A DNA stretch of 64,000 bases from Agromyces mariniharenae (GTDB lineage: Bacteria; Actinomycetota; Actinomycetes; Actinomycetales; Microbacteriaceae). Under the pieces are notes generated by a model. That model worked only from the letters and a program-made list of their open reading frames with translations, was not told where the DNA came from and searched no databases. Location: positions 992,001 through 1,056,000 of the forward strand of contig NZ_VSSB01000002.1 in the NCBI RefSeq assembly GCF_008122505.1. Reading direction: 5' to 3'. A program made the position numbers and the translations under genes. Positions 9,957 through 19,243 of this stretch are shown piece after piece; positions within the stretch are counted from its first letter, which is position 1, and every line of letters begins with the position of its first letter.

Positions 9957-11354
9957 CTACTCGACCGCGAGCGCGACGACGGGCGCGACCAGCATCGCGC
10001 GGCGTGCGGGCGCGATCGAGGCGGCCAGCGTGAGGAGTCCCGCGGCCACGAGGAGCACGCCGAACATCGCCCACGGGATGCCGGGGAGCACGATGGTGCC
10101 CTCGCCCTGCGCGCCGCCGAGCAGCGACTGGGCCCCCGCCCAGCCGTAGGCGAACCCGAGCACGATGCCGGTGACCGTGGCCGCGAGCGTGAGCGCGGCG
10201 CTCTCGGCGACGATCATCCAGCGCAGCTGGCGTCGCTCGAAGCCGAGCGCCCGCAGCAGCCCGAGCTCGCGCGTGCGCTGCATGACGCTCAGCGACAGCG
10301 TGTTCACCATGCCGATCGCGGCGATGAGCGCACTGAAGCCGATGAGCACCGTGAACACCGCCACGGTCACGTCGAGCATCTGGTCGACGCCCTGGTACAC
10401 CTCGGGCTGGGCGCGCTGCGCGGCGCGGATGAGCTCGCGGTACGACTCCATGGTCACGGCGAACGTCGTGACGAGGGTCACGCCGATGACGAGGCCGATC
10501 GTCATGCGCGAGCTGCGCTCGGGGTGGCGCACGGCATTCTCGGCCGCGAGTCGGGCCGCGGGCGACGTGCCGAGCGCGCGGCCGACGAGCCGCAGCACGG
10601 GCGGCATGACCACGTGCGCGCCGAGCACGATGCCGGTGAACGAGAGGATGCCGCCGGCCATCGCCACGAGCACGCCGTAGGGCTCGGTGAGCCCCCACAG
10701 GATGCCCGCCACGAGGAGCCCGAGGCCGAGCACGACGAGCACGATCGCGGCGATGTTGCGGACCCGATGGCGGGCGAGCTCCTCGCGGTCCTGCTCGTGG
10801 GAGTCCCCGATCGCCTGGATCGGGCGCACGCGCAGCACGCGTCGCGAACCCACCCAGGCCGAGAGCCACGTCGTGATCACCACCGCGACGGCGGGCAGCA
10901 CGACGGCCGGATTGAGGTAGTCGTAGTCGGTCGCGGGCATGAGGTCGGTCGCCACCGCGACCTCCTCGAGCAGCATCGCGGCGCCCGTGCCCGCGCCGAC
11001 GCCGATGACGGCGCCGACGAGCCCGACGAGCAGGCCCTCCTTCGCGATCTGCCCGCGCTGGGCGCGGGCGCTCGACCCGATGAGCCGGAGCAGCGCGATG
11101 AGCCGCGTGCGCCCGGCCACGACCGTGGCGACCGTGTTCGCCGTCACGATCGCGCTCACGTAGACCGCGATGACGATGAACACGGTCGCGACGATCCCCA
11201 GGATGATCCGGACCGTGCCGCTCTCGCCGGTCACGTCGTCGGCCGCGATCGCCGCGCCGAGCAGTCCCGTCACGTGCAGGAGCATCACGCCGAAGGTGCC
11301 CGCGAGCGCCGCCACGAGCAGCGTCGGCCATTGGTCCCTGATCCGGGTGCGCAT
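9957..11354 (-). CDS. ABC transporter permease, FtsX/MacB-like fold
   Basis: Membrane component of an ABC exporter. 465 aa with two FtsX-like modules. The first has a signal-anchor helix ([19 protein letters not shown]) and a three-helix block ending in the coupling segment [12 protein letters not shown]. The second has [22 protein letters not shown] and the terminal block with [20 protein letters not shown], the usual helix contacting the ATPase. The large extracytoplasmic MacB domain is missing, so this is the short actinobacterial type. ATG 11354 overlaps the ATPase stop by one base. The substrate is unknown. Confidence 0.92.
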   Translation of the reverse strand: MRTRIRDQWPTLLVAALAGTFGVMLLHVTGLLGAAIAADDVTGESGTVRIILGIVATVFIVIAVYVSAIVTANTVATVVAGRTRLIALLRLIGSSARAQRGQIAKEGLLVGLVGAVIGVGAGTGAAMLLEEVAVATDLMPATDYDYLNPAVVLPAVAVVITTWLSAWVGSRRVLRVRPIQAIGDSHEQDREELARHRVRNIAAIVLVVLGLGLLVAGILWGLTEPYGVLVAMAGGILSFTGIVLGAHVVMPPVLRLVGRALGTSPAARLAAENAVRHPERSSRMTIGLVIGVTLVTTFAVTMESYRELIRAAQRAQPEVYQGVDQMLDVTVAVFTVLIGFSALIAAIGMVNTLSLSVMQRTRELGLLRALGFERRQLRWMIVAESAALTLAATVTGIVLGFAYGWAGAQSLLGGAQGEGTIVLPGIPWAMFGVLLVAAGLLTLAASIAPARRAMLVAPVVALAVE

Positions 11355-12115
11355 CAGGCCGCGACCTCCATCGACAGCATGAACGCCGAGATCTCCTCGG
11401 CCGACGAGCGCGTGGCATCGCGCACGATGCGACCGTCGGCGAGGAACAGGATGCGATCGGCGTGGCTGGCCGCCACCGGGTCGTGCGTGACCATGGCGAT
11501 CGACTGCCCATACCTCGCGCTCGCCGTCGCGAGCAGGCCGAGCACCTCGCGCCCCGTGCGCGAGTCGAGGTTGCCCGTCGGCTCGTCGGCGAAGACGAGG
11601 TCGGGACGCGTCGCGAGGGCGCGCGCGATGGCGACGCGCTGCTGCTGTCCGCCCGAGAGCTCGTGCGGACGGTGGCGCAGGCGGGCGCCGAGCCCGAGGG
11701 TGTCGATGAGCTCGTCGATCCACGCCTGCTCGTCGCGGCTCGGGCGGCGACCGTCGAGCTCGAACGGAAGCAGCACGTTGCCGCGCACGTCGAGGGTCGG
11801 CACGAGGTTGAACGACTGGAACACGAAGCCGATACGGCGCCGGCGCAGCACCGTGAGCGCCGAGTCGGAGAGCTCGGTGATGTCGGTGTCGCCGAGCCAG
11901 ACGCGGCCGGCCGTCGGCGAGTCGAGCCCCGCCATGATGTGCATGAGCGTCGACTTTCCCGAGCCCGACGGGCCCATGATGGCGGTGAACTCGCCGCGGC
12001 GGAGTCCGAGCGAGACGTCGTCGAGGGCGGTGACGGTTCCGGCGCCGTGTCCGTAGCGCTTGCCGAGGCCCGTCACGCGGGCGATGAGACCGAGGTCGGA
12101 GGGTTGGATCTGCAT
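11354..12115 (-). CDS. ABC transporter ATP-binding protein, MacB/LolD type
   Basis: ATPase of the exporter, 253 aa. Walker [11 protein letters not shown]-loop [10 protein letters not shown], signature [15 protein letters not shown], Walker [15 protein letters not shown], and H-loop MVTHDP are all present and intact, and the TGNLDS block is typical of the MacB/LolD/FtsE group. It is translationally joined to the permease. It is followed upstream by a two-component pair on the same strand (197 bases away, across a repeat pair), which often regulates such exporters; that link is inferred. Confidence 0.95.
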   Translation of the reverse strand: MQIQPSDLGLIARVTGLGKRYGHGAGTVTALDDVSLGLRRGEFTAIMGPSGSGKSTLMHIMAGLDSPTAGRVWLGDTDITELSDSALTVLRRRRIGFVFQSFNLVPTLDVRGNVLLPFELDGRRPSRDEQAWIDELIDTLGLGARLRHRPHELSGGQQQRVAIARALATRPDLVFADEPTGNLDSRTGREVLGLLATASARYGQSIAMVTHDPVAASHADRILFLADGRIVRDATRSSAEEISAFMLSMEVAA

Positions 12116-12200
12116 GCCTCCGACGCTACGGACCGAGGTGCCAGCGGGTCATCGGGCGGTCGGATGGTCGTGGGTCATCCTCTGGGATGACTCCCCACCC

Positions 12201-12298
12201 GGTCGTCGAGTAGCGCCGCGCGCAGCGCGACGCGTATCGAGACGCAGCGTGTTCGGTCTCGATACGCGTCGGCCTCCGGCCGGCGCTACTCGACCACC
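12201..12298. repeat. convergent pair of REP-like repeats
   Basis: Units 12201-12243 and 12255-12298 in inverted orientation separated by 11 bases. Arms match the other copies. The internal stems are CGCGC/GCGCG in the left unit and CGGCC/GGCCG in the right, so the stem sequence varies while pairing is kept. The pair lies between the response regulator stop and the ABC ATPase start. Confidence 0.9.
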
Positions 12299-12311
12299 GA
12301 GGCGGCTGTCG

Positions 12312-12983
12312 TTACTCGACCATCGGGAGGTCGTGCTCGTAGGCGAACACCACGAGCTGCACGCGGTCGCGCAGGCCGAGCTTCGCGAGGACACGGCTCA
12401 CGTGCGTCTTGACCGTCGCCTCCGAGAGGTACTCGGATGCCGCGATCTCGGCGTTCGAGAGGCCCCGGGCCGCGAGCGCGAAGATCTCCCGCTCGCGCGG
12501 CGTGAGCTCCGACCATGCGGCCGGCGCCGGGCGTCGTCCGCTCCCCCGGCCGACGTGCGCGAACAGCTCGCGCGTTGCACTCGCCGCGATCACCTGGTTG
12601 CCCCGGTGCACCGTGCGGATCGCGGCGAGCAGGAACTCGGGATCGGCGTCCTTCAGCACGAATCCGCTCGCGCCGGCGCGGATGGCCCGGGCGGCGTTCT
12701 CGTCGAGGTCGAACGTCGTGAGCACGAGGATGCGCGGCGGCGTGCGCCCGTCGCGGTCGGCATCGGCGAGGATCCGCTCGGTGGCCGCGATGCCGTCGAG
12801 CAGCGGCATCCGCACGTCCATGAGCATGACGTCGGGCTGTGCTCGCGCGGCGAGCTCGATCGCGGCGACCCCGTCGCCGGCCTCCCCCGCGACCGCGAGG
12901 TCGGGCTGCGACTCGACGAGCATGCGGACGCCGGCGCGGAACAGCGCCTGGTCGTCGACGAGGGCCACGCGGACGCCGCTCAT
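12312..12983 (-). CDS. NarL/LuxR-family response regulator
   Basis: Two-component response regulator, 223 aa. Receiver domain VRVALVDDQALFRAGVRMLV, phosphoacceptor Asp in VMLMDVRMPLLDG (about residue 54), VLTTFD and FVLKD switch residues. C-terminal LuxR helix-turn-helix LTPREREIFALAARGLSNAE with LSEATVKTHVSRVLAKLGLRDR. ATG 12983 overlaps the kinase stop by four bases. The last codons (MVE stop) resemble the start of the neighbouring repeat family. Likely target: the downstream ABC exporter (inference). Confidence 0.95.
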   Translation of the reverse strand: MSGVRVALVDDQALFRAGVRMLVESQPDLAVAGEAGDGVAAIELAARAQPDVMLMDVRMPLLDGIAATERILADADRDGRTPPRILVLTTFDLDENAARAIRAGASGFVLKDADPEFLLAAIRTVHRGNQVIAASATRELFAHVGRGSGRRPAPAAWSELTPREREIFALAARGLSNAEIAASEYLSEATVKTHVSRVLAKLGLRDRVQLVVFAYEHDLPMVE

Positions 12984-14179
12984 GCCGCCCTCCCCGTCAC
13001 GGCAGGGATGCGCGCGCGCACGCGGAACATCCCGTCCGCACCGGCATCGGCGGTGAGGGAGCCGCCGGCGAGCTGTGCGCGCTCGCGCATGCCCGGGATG
13101 CCGTGGCGGATGCCGTGCGACTCGACGGCGGTCGCGGCATCCGCTCGCATCGCGTTGACCACTTCGAGGTCGACGCCGCCCTCGTCCCAGCGCAGGCCGA
13201 GGTCGACCGGAGCCGTGACGTCCCCGTGCCGGAGGGCGTTCGTGAGCCCCTCCTGGGCGATGCGGTAGACGGCGATCTGGTGTCCGGTGCCGAGCGGGAG
13301 GCGGTCGCCCGTCTCGGTGAAGCGCACGTCGAGCCCGGCGTCGCGGACGCGTTCGAGCAGGCCGTCCAGGTCGTCGAGCACGGGCTGCGGGGTGTCCGCC
13401 TCGTCGTGGCGGAGCTCGGCGAGCAGCACGCGCACGTCGCCGAGGGCGCCGCGCGCGACCCCCGCGATGGTGTCGAGCGCCCCGACGGCCGCCTCGGGCC
13501 GGGTGCGCGCCGCGAAGCGCGCCCCGTCGGCCTGGGCGATGACGACGGCGAGCGAGTGGGCGACGACGTCGTGCATGTCGCGCGCGATGCGATTCCGCTC
13601 CTGCTCGACCGCGTAGCGGTACTCGACGAGGACGCGCTCGCGGTTCGCGAGGTCCTCGCGGCGTCGCACCTCGCGGGAGTCGCGCACCGACCGCGCGAGG
13701 AGGCCGGCCGTCCAGGCGAGCACGAGCACGGCGATCGAGGCGACGAAGAGGAAGCCGAGCATGAAGGTCGCACCGAATGCGTCGCCCGGCGTGCCGAGGA
13801 CCGCGGCGCCGCCGAACAGCGGCTTCAGGACACCGAGGTAGACCGTCGCGATGATCGCGCCGGCGCCGGCGCTCGCGAGGCCCGCCCACTTCACGACGCT
13901 GCCGCCGTGCGCAGCCGTCGAGTAGAGCACGCCGAGCACGGCCGCGTCGTAGAGCTGCAGGTCGCGCAACGCGAGCATCTGCATGATCGCCGCCGCCCAG
14001 GCGATGCCGAGCGACCAGGCCGGCGAGAGTCGGCGCACCGCGAGCGCGCCGACGAACCCGATGAGGACGATGACGTCGACGGCGTTGCCGAGCAGCGCGA
14101 ACGGAAGGCAGAGCAGTCCGAACACGACGGCGAGGACGATGTCGGTCGTCAGCCTGCCGCGGCTCAGGGAGGTGTGCAC
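12980..14179 (-). CDS. sensor histidine kinase, DesK/HisKA_3 type
   Basis: 399 aa membrane sensor kinase. About five N-terminal hydrophobic segments (residues 10-160) with no recognisable extracellular domain, a short coiled linker, the HisKA_3 box ERNRIARDMHDVVAHSLAVV with the phospho-His, then a degenerate HATPase domain with TNALRHG and GIPGMRERAQLAGGSL. Organisation like membrane-state or antibiotic-sensing kinases of the DesK/LiaS/BceS-like group in actinobacteria. GTG start with a TACGGT box six bases upstream, so a leaderless mRNA is expected. Confidence 0.94.
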   Translation of the reverse strand: MHTSLSRGRLTTDIVLAVVFGLLCLPFALLGNAVDVIVLIGFVGALAVRRLSPAWSLGIAWAAAIMQMLALRDLQLYDAAVLGVLYSTAAHGGSVVKWAGLASAGAGAIIATVYLGVLKPLFGGAAVLGTPGDAFGATFMLGFLFVASIAVLVLAWTAGLLARSVRDSREVRRREDLANRERVLVEYRYAVEQERNRIARDMHDVVAHSLAVVIAQADGARFAARTRPEAAVGALDTIAGVARGALGDVRVLLAELRHDEADTPQPVLDDLDGLLERVRDAGLDVRFTETGDRLPLGTGHQIAVYRIAQEGLTNALRHGDVTAPVDLGLRWDEGGVDLEVVNAMRADAATAVESHGIRHGIPGMRERAQLAGGSLTADAGADGMFRVRARIPAVTGRAA

Positions 14180-14191
14180 CGAACCACCGTA
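14180..14191 (-). promoter_or_regulatory. leaderless promoter of the histidine kinase gene
   Basis: TACGGT (14186-14191, minus strand) followed by exactly six bases and the GTG start codon. Same spacing as at 9853, 35891, 58993 and 60351. Confidence 0.6.
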
Positions 14192-14270
14192 CGCGCTCCC
14201 TCGGAGGCCCTCCGGCGCCCCGGCGCGGAATCATCCTCGAGTCGTACGCGCCGCCGTGGTGCGCGACGGG

Positions 14271-15164
14271 TCAGAACCCGAGCCGCCCCAACTGCTTGGG
14301 GTCGCGCTGCCAGTCCTTGGCGACCTTCACGTGCAGCGCGAGGAACACCCTGCGCCCGAGCAGCCGCTCGATCTGCGTGCGTGCGGTCGCGCCGACCTCC
14401 TTGAGCCGGGCGCCGCCCTTGCCGATGATGATGCCCTTCTGGCTGTCGCGCTCGACGTAGAGGTTCGCGTACACCTCGACGAGGTCCTTGTCCTCGCGCT
14501 CGATGAGGTCGTCGACCGTCACCGCGATCGAGTGCGGCAGCTCGTCGGAAACGCCCTCGAGCGCGGCCTCGCGCACGTACTCCGCGATGCGTTCGGTGAC
14601 GTCCTCGTCGGTGAGGGTCTCGGCCGGGTAGAGCGGATGCTCCGCCTCGGGCATGAGCGCGAGCAGCTCGTCGACGAGCACCTCGAGCTGCTCGCCCTTG
14701 GGCGCGGAGACCGGCACGATGGCCGCCCACTCGCGCAGCTCGGACACGGCGAGCAGCTGCTCGGCCACCTTGGCCTTCGACGTGGCATCCGTCTTGGTGA
14801 CGATCGCCACCTTCTTCGCGTTCGGGTACTGGTCGAGCTGCTCGTTGATGAAGCGGTCGCCGGGGCCGATCGGCTCGTTCGCGGGCACGCAGAACGCGAT
14901 GACGTCGACGTCGCCGAGCGTCGACTGCACGAGCGAGTTGAGGCGCTCGCCGAGGAGCGTGCGCGGCCGATGCAGGCCCGGGGTGTCGACGAGGATGAGC
15001 TGGCCGTGCGGACGGTGCACGATGCCGCGGATGGCCCGCCGGGTGGTCTGCGGCTTCGAGCTCGTGATCGCCACCTTCTCGCCGACGAGCGCGTTGGTGA
15101 GCGTCGACTTGCCCACGTTGGGGCGCCCGACGATCGAGACGAATCCGGCCCGGTACTCAGCCAC
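14271..15164 (-). CDS. era: GTPase Era
   Basis: Ribosome-assembly GTPase that binds the 16S rRNA 3' end. 297 aa. G1 GRPNVGKST, G2 region TRRAI, G3 DTPGLHRP, G4 TKTD, G5 VSAPKG, and a C-terminal KH domain with GIIIGKGGARLKEVG. GTG start at 15164 lies inside the 3' end of the CBS-domain gene (8-base overlap). It belongs to the block rsmE-HIT-phoH-ybeY-CBS-era, typical for actinobacteria. Confidence 0.97.
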   Translation of the reverse strand: MAEYRAGFVSIVGRPNVGKSTLTNALVGEKVAITSSKPQTTRRAIRGIVHRPHGQLILVDTPGLHRPRTLLGERLNSLVQSTLGDVDVIAFCVPANEPIGPGDRFINEQLDQYPNAKKVAIVTKTDATSKAKVAEQLLAVSELREWAAIVPVSAPKGEQLEVLVDELLALMPEAEHPLYPAETLTDEDVTERIAEYVREAALEGVSDELPHSIAVTVDDLIEREDKDLVEVYANLYVERDSQKGIIIGKGGARLKEVGATARTQIERLLGRRVFLALHVKVAKDWQRDPKQLGRLGF

Positions 15165-16473
15165 GGTGGTTCCTTCCTTCGAACTCCCCGGTCTCGAACG
15201 CGGCCTGCGCGTCGATGAGCGCCTGGTCGCGCTCGACGAGGATCGTCGCGATGCGCTTGCGTCGGCCCTCGGTGCGCTCGGCCTCGAGGACGAGCCCCGA
15301 GACGGTCACGCGCTCGCCGGTCTGCGGGAGCCGGCCGAGCTCCTTCGCGAGCAGGCCGCCCGCGCTGTCGACGTCCTCGTCCTCGAGGTCGAGGCCGAAG
15401 AGCTCGCCGAGCTCGTCGATGGGCAGGCGGGCGTTCACGCGGTAGCGGCCGTCGCCCAGCTCCTCGACCTGCGCCGCCTCCCGGTCGTACTCGTCGGAGA
15501 TGTCGCCGACGAGCTCCTCGATGAGGTCTTCGAGGGTCACCAGGCCGGCGATTCCGCCGTACTCGTCGACGACCATCGCGAGGTGGTTGGATTCGAGCTG
15601 CATTTTGCGCAGGAGCGCGTCGGCCTTCATCGAGTCGGGCACGAACACGGCGGGTCGCACGAGCTCGCCGACGGTGAGGCCCTCGGCATCGAGCGGGCGC
15701 TCGAACCCGAGCCGCGCGAGGTCGCGGAGGTACAGGATGCCCGTGACGTCGTCGGCGTCGCGCGCGATCACGGGGATGCGCGAGTAGCCGGCCTTCAGGA
15801 ACAGGGCCATCGCCTGCGGCAGGTGCGCGGTCGAGTCGATCGTGACCATGTCGGTGCGGGGCACCATGACCTCGCGCACGACCGTGTCGTTGAACTCGAA
15901 GATCGAATGGATGAGCTCGCGATCGCCCGGTTCGAGCACCTCGAGCTCGGCGGCCTCGTCGACCATGCTGAGCAGCTGTTCCTCGCTCGAGACGCCCGCG
16001 AACCGCAGGCGCCCGGGCGTCACCCGGTTGCCGAGCGACACGAGCGCGTTCGCCAGGGGCCCGAGGAGCACGCGCAGGAAGTGCACGACGGGCGCGGTGA
16101 GTCGCAGCACGGTCGCGGCGTGCGCGCGGCCGACGCTGCGGGGGCTCGCGCCCACGAGCACGAACGAGACGGCGGTCATGATGAGCGCCGAGTAGAGCAG
16201 CACGAGCCACACGTTGTCGAGGAACGACGTGAACGCGAGCGTCACGAGCACCGCGGCGGTCGTCTCCGAGATGATGCGCACGAAGTTGACGGCGTTGACG
16301 TGCGCGCCCGGGTCGTCGGCGATCGCGAGGAGCGAACGACGGACGCGGGAGCCCAACGCGAGGTCCGTGACATCCGCTCGGCTCGAGACGCCGAGGGCGG
16401 AGTCGACCGCGGCCATGAGGCCGCCGAAGGCGACGAGCACGAAGGCGGCGCCGAGGAAGAGCCAGGGCTGCAT
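15157..16473 (-). CDS. CNNM/CorC-type membrane protein with CBS pair
   Basis: 438 aa. N-terminal DUF21/CNNM membrane domain with about four helices (residues 1-140), a paired CBS domain (FEFNDTVVREVMVPRTDMV to VDEYGGIAGLVTLEDLIEEL), and a C-terminal CorC_HlyC domain (YRVNARLPIDELGELFGL). Family members act in Mg2+/Co2+ homeostasis; the old 'hemolysin' label is not supported. Starts three bases after the ybeY stop and overlaps era, so it is part of one operon. ATG at 16473. Confidence 0.93.
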   Translation of the reverse strand: MQPWLFLGAAFVLVAFGGLMAAVDSALGVSSRADVTDLALGSRVRRSLLAIADDPGAHVNAVNFVRIISETTAAVLVTLAFTSFLDNVWLVLLYSALIMTAVSFVLVGASPRSVGRAHAATVLRLTAPVVHFLRVLLGPLANALVSLGNRVTPGRLRFAGVSSEEQLLSMVDEAAELEVLEPGDRELIHSIFEFNDTVVREVMVPRTDMVTIDSTAHLPQAMALFLKAGYSRIPVIARDADDVTGILYLRDLARLGFERPLDAEGLTVGELVRPAVFVPDSMKADALLRKMQLESNHLAMVVDEYGGIAGLVTLEDLIEELVGDISDEYDREAAQVEELGDGRYRVNARLPIDELGELFGLDLEDEDVDSAGGLLAKELGRLPQTGERVTVSGLVLEAERTEGRRKRIATILVERDQALIDAQAAFETGEFEGRNHRG

Positions 16474-16475
16474 GG

Positions 16476-16937
16476 TCAGCGGCGTCGCTCCTGCATCGCG
16501 AAGCCCACGAGGATGTCGCGCTGGATGCCGAACATCTCCTTCTCTTCTGCCGGCTCGGCGTGGTCGAAGCCGAGCAGGTGCAGGATGCCGTGCGTCGTGA
16601 GCAGCAGCAGCTCGTCCATGAGCGGATGCCCCGCCGACTTCGCCTGGGTCTCGGCGACCTGCGGGCACAGCACGACGTCGCCGAGGAGGCCGGGCGGCGC
16701 AGGCTGGTCCTCGGTGCCCGGGCGGAGCTCGTCCATCGGGAAGCTCAGCACGTCGGTGGGCCCGGGCTCGTCCATCCACTGCACGTGGAGCTGCTCCATC
16801 GCGCCCTCGTCGACGAGCACGATCGCGAGCTCGGCGTCGGGGTGCACGTGCATGGCGTCGAGCGCGTAGACCGCGAGCCGCTGCAGCGCGGCCTCGTCGA
16901 CCTCGATCGCCGACTCGTTGTTGACCTCGATGCTCAC
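16476..16937 (-). CDS. ybeY: endoribonuclease YbeY (rRNA maturation)
   Basis: Zinc-dependent RNase for 16S rRNA 3' maturation and ribosome quality control. 153 aa. The signature [11 protein letters not shown] carries the three zinc-binding histidines, and [17 protein letters not shown] is the conserved substrate-loop region. GTG 16937 is preferred over GTG 16952 because GGAGG lies seven bases upstream of it. It is preceded by phoH, 39 bases away, the standard partner in bacteria. Confidence 0.95.
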   Translation of the reverse strand: MSIEVNNESAIEVDEAALQRLAVYALDAMHVHPDAELAIVLVDEGAMEQLHVQWMDEPGPTDVLSFPMDELRPGTEDQPAPPGLLGDVVLCPQVAETQAKSAGHPLMDELLLLTTHGILHLLGFDHAEPAEEKEMFGIQRDILVGFAMQERRR

Positions 16938-16976
16938 CGGCCGCCCCTCCACTCGCTCACGCCTCGTCCCACCGGC

Positions 16977-18080
16977 TCACGCCTTGCCCTTCCGCGGGAG
17001 GTGGTCGCGCGGCGCGTGGCCGCGGCGCTCCGCCCGGTTGGCGAACTCGCGGGCCTGCTCGCGCTCGAACCTGTTGGCCTGCTGACGCTGGTCGTACTCG
17101 GTGTACGCGTCGACGATGCGACCGACGAGGCTGTGCCGCACGACGTCGTCGCTCGTGAGCCGGGAGAAGTGGATGTCGTCGACGTGGTCGAGGATGCGGG
17201 TCACGAGCCGCAGGCCGCTGGCGCCGCCCGGCAGGTCGATCTGCGTGATGTCGCCGGTGACGACCATCTTCGAGCCGAACCCGAGTCGCGTGAGGAACAT
17301 CTTCATCTGCTCGGGCGTCGTGTTCTGCGCCTCGTCGAGCACGACGAACGAGTCGTTCAGCGTGCGGCCGCGCATGTACGCGAGCGGGGCGACCTCGACG
17401 GTGCCCGAGGCGAGCAGCTTCGGCACGACCTCGGGATCCATCATCTCGTTGAGCGCGTCGTAGAGCGGGCGCAGGTACGGGTCGATCTTGTCGGTGAGCG
17501 TGCCGGGCAGGAAGCCGAGCCGCTCCCCCGCTTCGACGGCAGGCCGGGTCAGGATGATGCGGCTGACCTCCTTGCGCTGCAGCGCCTGCACGGCCTTCGC
17601 CATGGCGAGGTAGGTCTTGCCGGTGCCGGCGGGGCCGATGCCGAACACGATGGTGTTCTCGTCGATCGCGTCGACGTACTCGCGCTGGCCCTCGGTCTTG
17701 GGCCGGATGGTGCGTCCGCGCGCGGACACGATGACCTGTCCGAGCAGCTCGGACGGCCGGGAGTTGGGATCGGCATCGAGCATTCGGGCCGAGCTCCTCA
17801 CTTCGGTGGGTGTCGGATCCTGGCCGGCTCGCACGAGCTCCAGGAGTTCTTCGATCAGGCGGCGCACGCGGGTGCGCTCGTCGGCGTCGCCGCGGATGGC
17901 GATCTCGTTGCCGCGCACGTGCACCTCGACGCCGGGGTACTCGCGCTGGATCGACGTGAGCAGCCGGTCCTGCGGGCCGAGCAGCCGCACCATGGCGATG
18001 CCGTCGATGCGGAGACGTTCCTCGTCGTCGCGAGCGGGCCGCGGGGCGGCACCGTCGGGACCCTCAAGGTCAGCCGGCAA
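16977..18080 (-). CDS. PhoH-like ATPase
   Basis: RNA-associated P-loop ATPase of the PhoH/YbeZ family, the usual partner of YbeY. 367 aa. A short KH-like N-terminal segment (YPGVEVHVRGNEIAIRGD), Walker A FGIGPAGTGKTYLAM (about residue 150), RPAVEAGERLGFLPG, Walker B SFVVLDEAQNTT and sensor MVVTGDITQIDLP. The start is TTG at 18080, inside the HIT gene, supported by GAGGAGG six bases upstream. TTG is rare but this is a strong ribosome site. Co-transcribed with the HIT gene and ybeY. Confidence 0.94.
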   Translation of the reverse strand: MPADLEGPDGAAPRPARDDEERLRIDGIAMVRLLGPQDRLLTSIQREYPGVEVHVRGNEIAIRGDADERTRVRRLIEELLELVRAGQDPTPTEVRSSARMLDADPNSRPSELLGQVIVSARGRTIRPKTEGQREYVDAIDENTIVFGIGPAGTGKTYLAMAKAVQALQRKEVSRIILTRPAVEAGERLGFLPGTLTDKIDPYLRPLYDALNEMMDPEVVPKLLASGTVEVAPLAYMRGRTLNDSFVVLDEAQNTTPEQMKMFLTRLGFGSKMVVTGDITQIDLPGGASGLRLVTRILDHVDDIHFSRLTSDDVVRHSLVGRIVDAYTEYDQRQQANRFEREQAREFANRAERRGHAPRDHLPRKGKA

Positions 18081-18429
18081 GCGATCCCTCCTCGAGGCCG
18101 CCCGCGAGGACGTGGGCGTGCACGTGGAAGACGGTCTGCCCGGCGTTGCCGCCCGTGTTGAACACGAGTCGGAAGTCGCCGTCGGCGAGCTCGTCGGCGA
18201 CGCCGCGCGCCACGGCCACGAGCTCGGCGAGCAGCGCCGGGTCGCCCGCGGCGAGCTCGACGACGTCGCGGTAGCCGCCCTGCTCCTTCGTGGTCACGAC
18301 GACGTGCACGGGCGCCTTGGGCGCGATGTCGTGGAACGCGATCACGCGGTCGGTCTCGGCCACGATCTGCGCGGGGATCTCACGCGCCGCGATCCGCTCG
18401 AAGAGGGTCGGCTCAGCGTGTTCGGTCAT
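18070..18429 (-). CDS. HIT-family hydrolase (HINT-like)
   Basis: Histidine-triad nucleotide hydrolase, 119 aa. The triad motif is QTVFHVHAHVLAGG near residue 100, with AFHDIAPKAPVHVVVTTKEQ in the first half. Acts on nucleoside phosphoramidates; the physiological substrate is unclear. The last 11 bases overlap the phoH TTG start and supply its ribosome-binding site, an obvious translational coupling. Confidence 0.94.
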   Translation of the reverse strand: MTEHAEPTLFERIAAREIPAQIVAETDRVIAFHDIAPKAPVHVVVTTKEQGGYRDVVELAAGDPALLAELVAVARGVADELADGDFRLVFNTGGNAGQTVFHVHAHVLAGGLEEGSLAG

Positions 18430-18453
18430 CTCACCATCGTAGCGACGGATGAC

Positions 18454-19188
18454 TCACCACCGCCCGAGGGTTGCGTTCAGCACGGCGATCGCGGCGGGCC
18501 CCGCGGTCGAGGTGCGCAGCACGGAAGCCCCGAGCCGCACGGGTTCCGCCCCGGCCGCCACGAGGCGCTCGAGCTCGGCCGGCGCGATCCCGCCCTCGGG
18601 GCCGACGACCAGCGCGAGGTCGCGGCCGTCGGGCCGGAGCTCGGTGAGCGCGATCGTCGCGGTCGGCTCGAGCAGCAGCATCCGACTGCCGCCGAGCGCG
18701 GCCGGCAGGGCGGCCGTCGCGGTCACGGATGCCACGGGCGGCAGCCAGGCGCGGATCGACTGCTTCACGGCCTCGCGCACGATCGACGCCCAGCGCAGGC
18801 GCCCCTTCTCGGCCTTCGGGCCCTCCCAGCGGGACACCGACCGGCTCGCCTGCCACGGCACGACCGCGTCCACGCCGAGCTCCGTCGCGGCCTGCACGGC
18901 GAGCTCGTCGCGGTCGCCCTTCGCGAGGGCCTGCACGAGGATGAGGCGCGGCGACGCGGCGGGCTCGACGACGACCTCGTCGACCTCGAGGGCGAGCTCG
19001 CGCGGCCCGGTCGACGCGACCACGCCGTGCACGAGCGTGCCGCGGCCGTCGCCGATCGCGATGCGCTCCCCCGGTCGCACCCGCGACACCGTCACCGCGT
19101 GGCGCGCCTCGTCGCCCGCGAGCTCGACCACCGCGCCGGGCGCGACGGCGGCGAGGTCGAGCGACTCGTCGAGGTAGAGGTGGCTCAT
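18454..19188 (-). CDS. rsmE: 16S rRNA m3U1498 methyltransferase RsmE
   Basis: SPOUT-class methyltransferase of 16S rRNA. 244 aa. N-terminal PUA-like part MSHLYLDESL with GDEARHAVTVSRVRPGE, then the SPOUT knot: ALAKGDRDELAVQAATELGV, SVSRWEGPKAEKGRLRWASI and the SAM-binding loop LVVGPEGGIAPAELE with LRTSTAGPAA at the end. Located between dnaJ and the HIT gene as in other actinobacteria. Confidence 0.94.
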   Translation of the reverse strand: MSHLYLDESLDLAAVAPGAVVELAGDEARHAVTVSRVRPGERIAIGDGRGTLVHGVVASTGPRELALEVDEVVVEPAASPRLILVQALAKGDRDELAVQAATELGVDAVVPWQASRSVSRWEGPKAEKGRLRWASIVREAVKQSIRAWLPPVASVTATAALPAALGGSRMLLLEPTATIALTELRPDGRDLALVVGPEGGIAPAELERLVAAGAEPVRLGASVLRTSTAGPAAIAVLNATLGRW

Positions 19189-19243
19189 CGCGGCATCCGT
19201 GCCTTCTTCTCGTTCGTGCGCTCGTCGGAGGATCGTCGAGGGA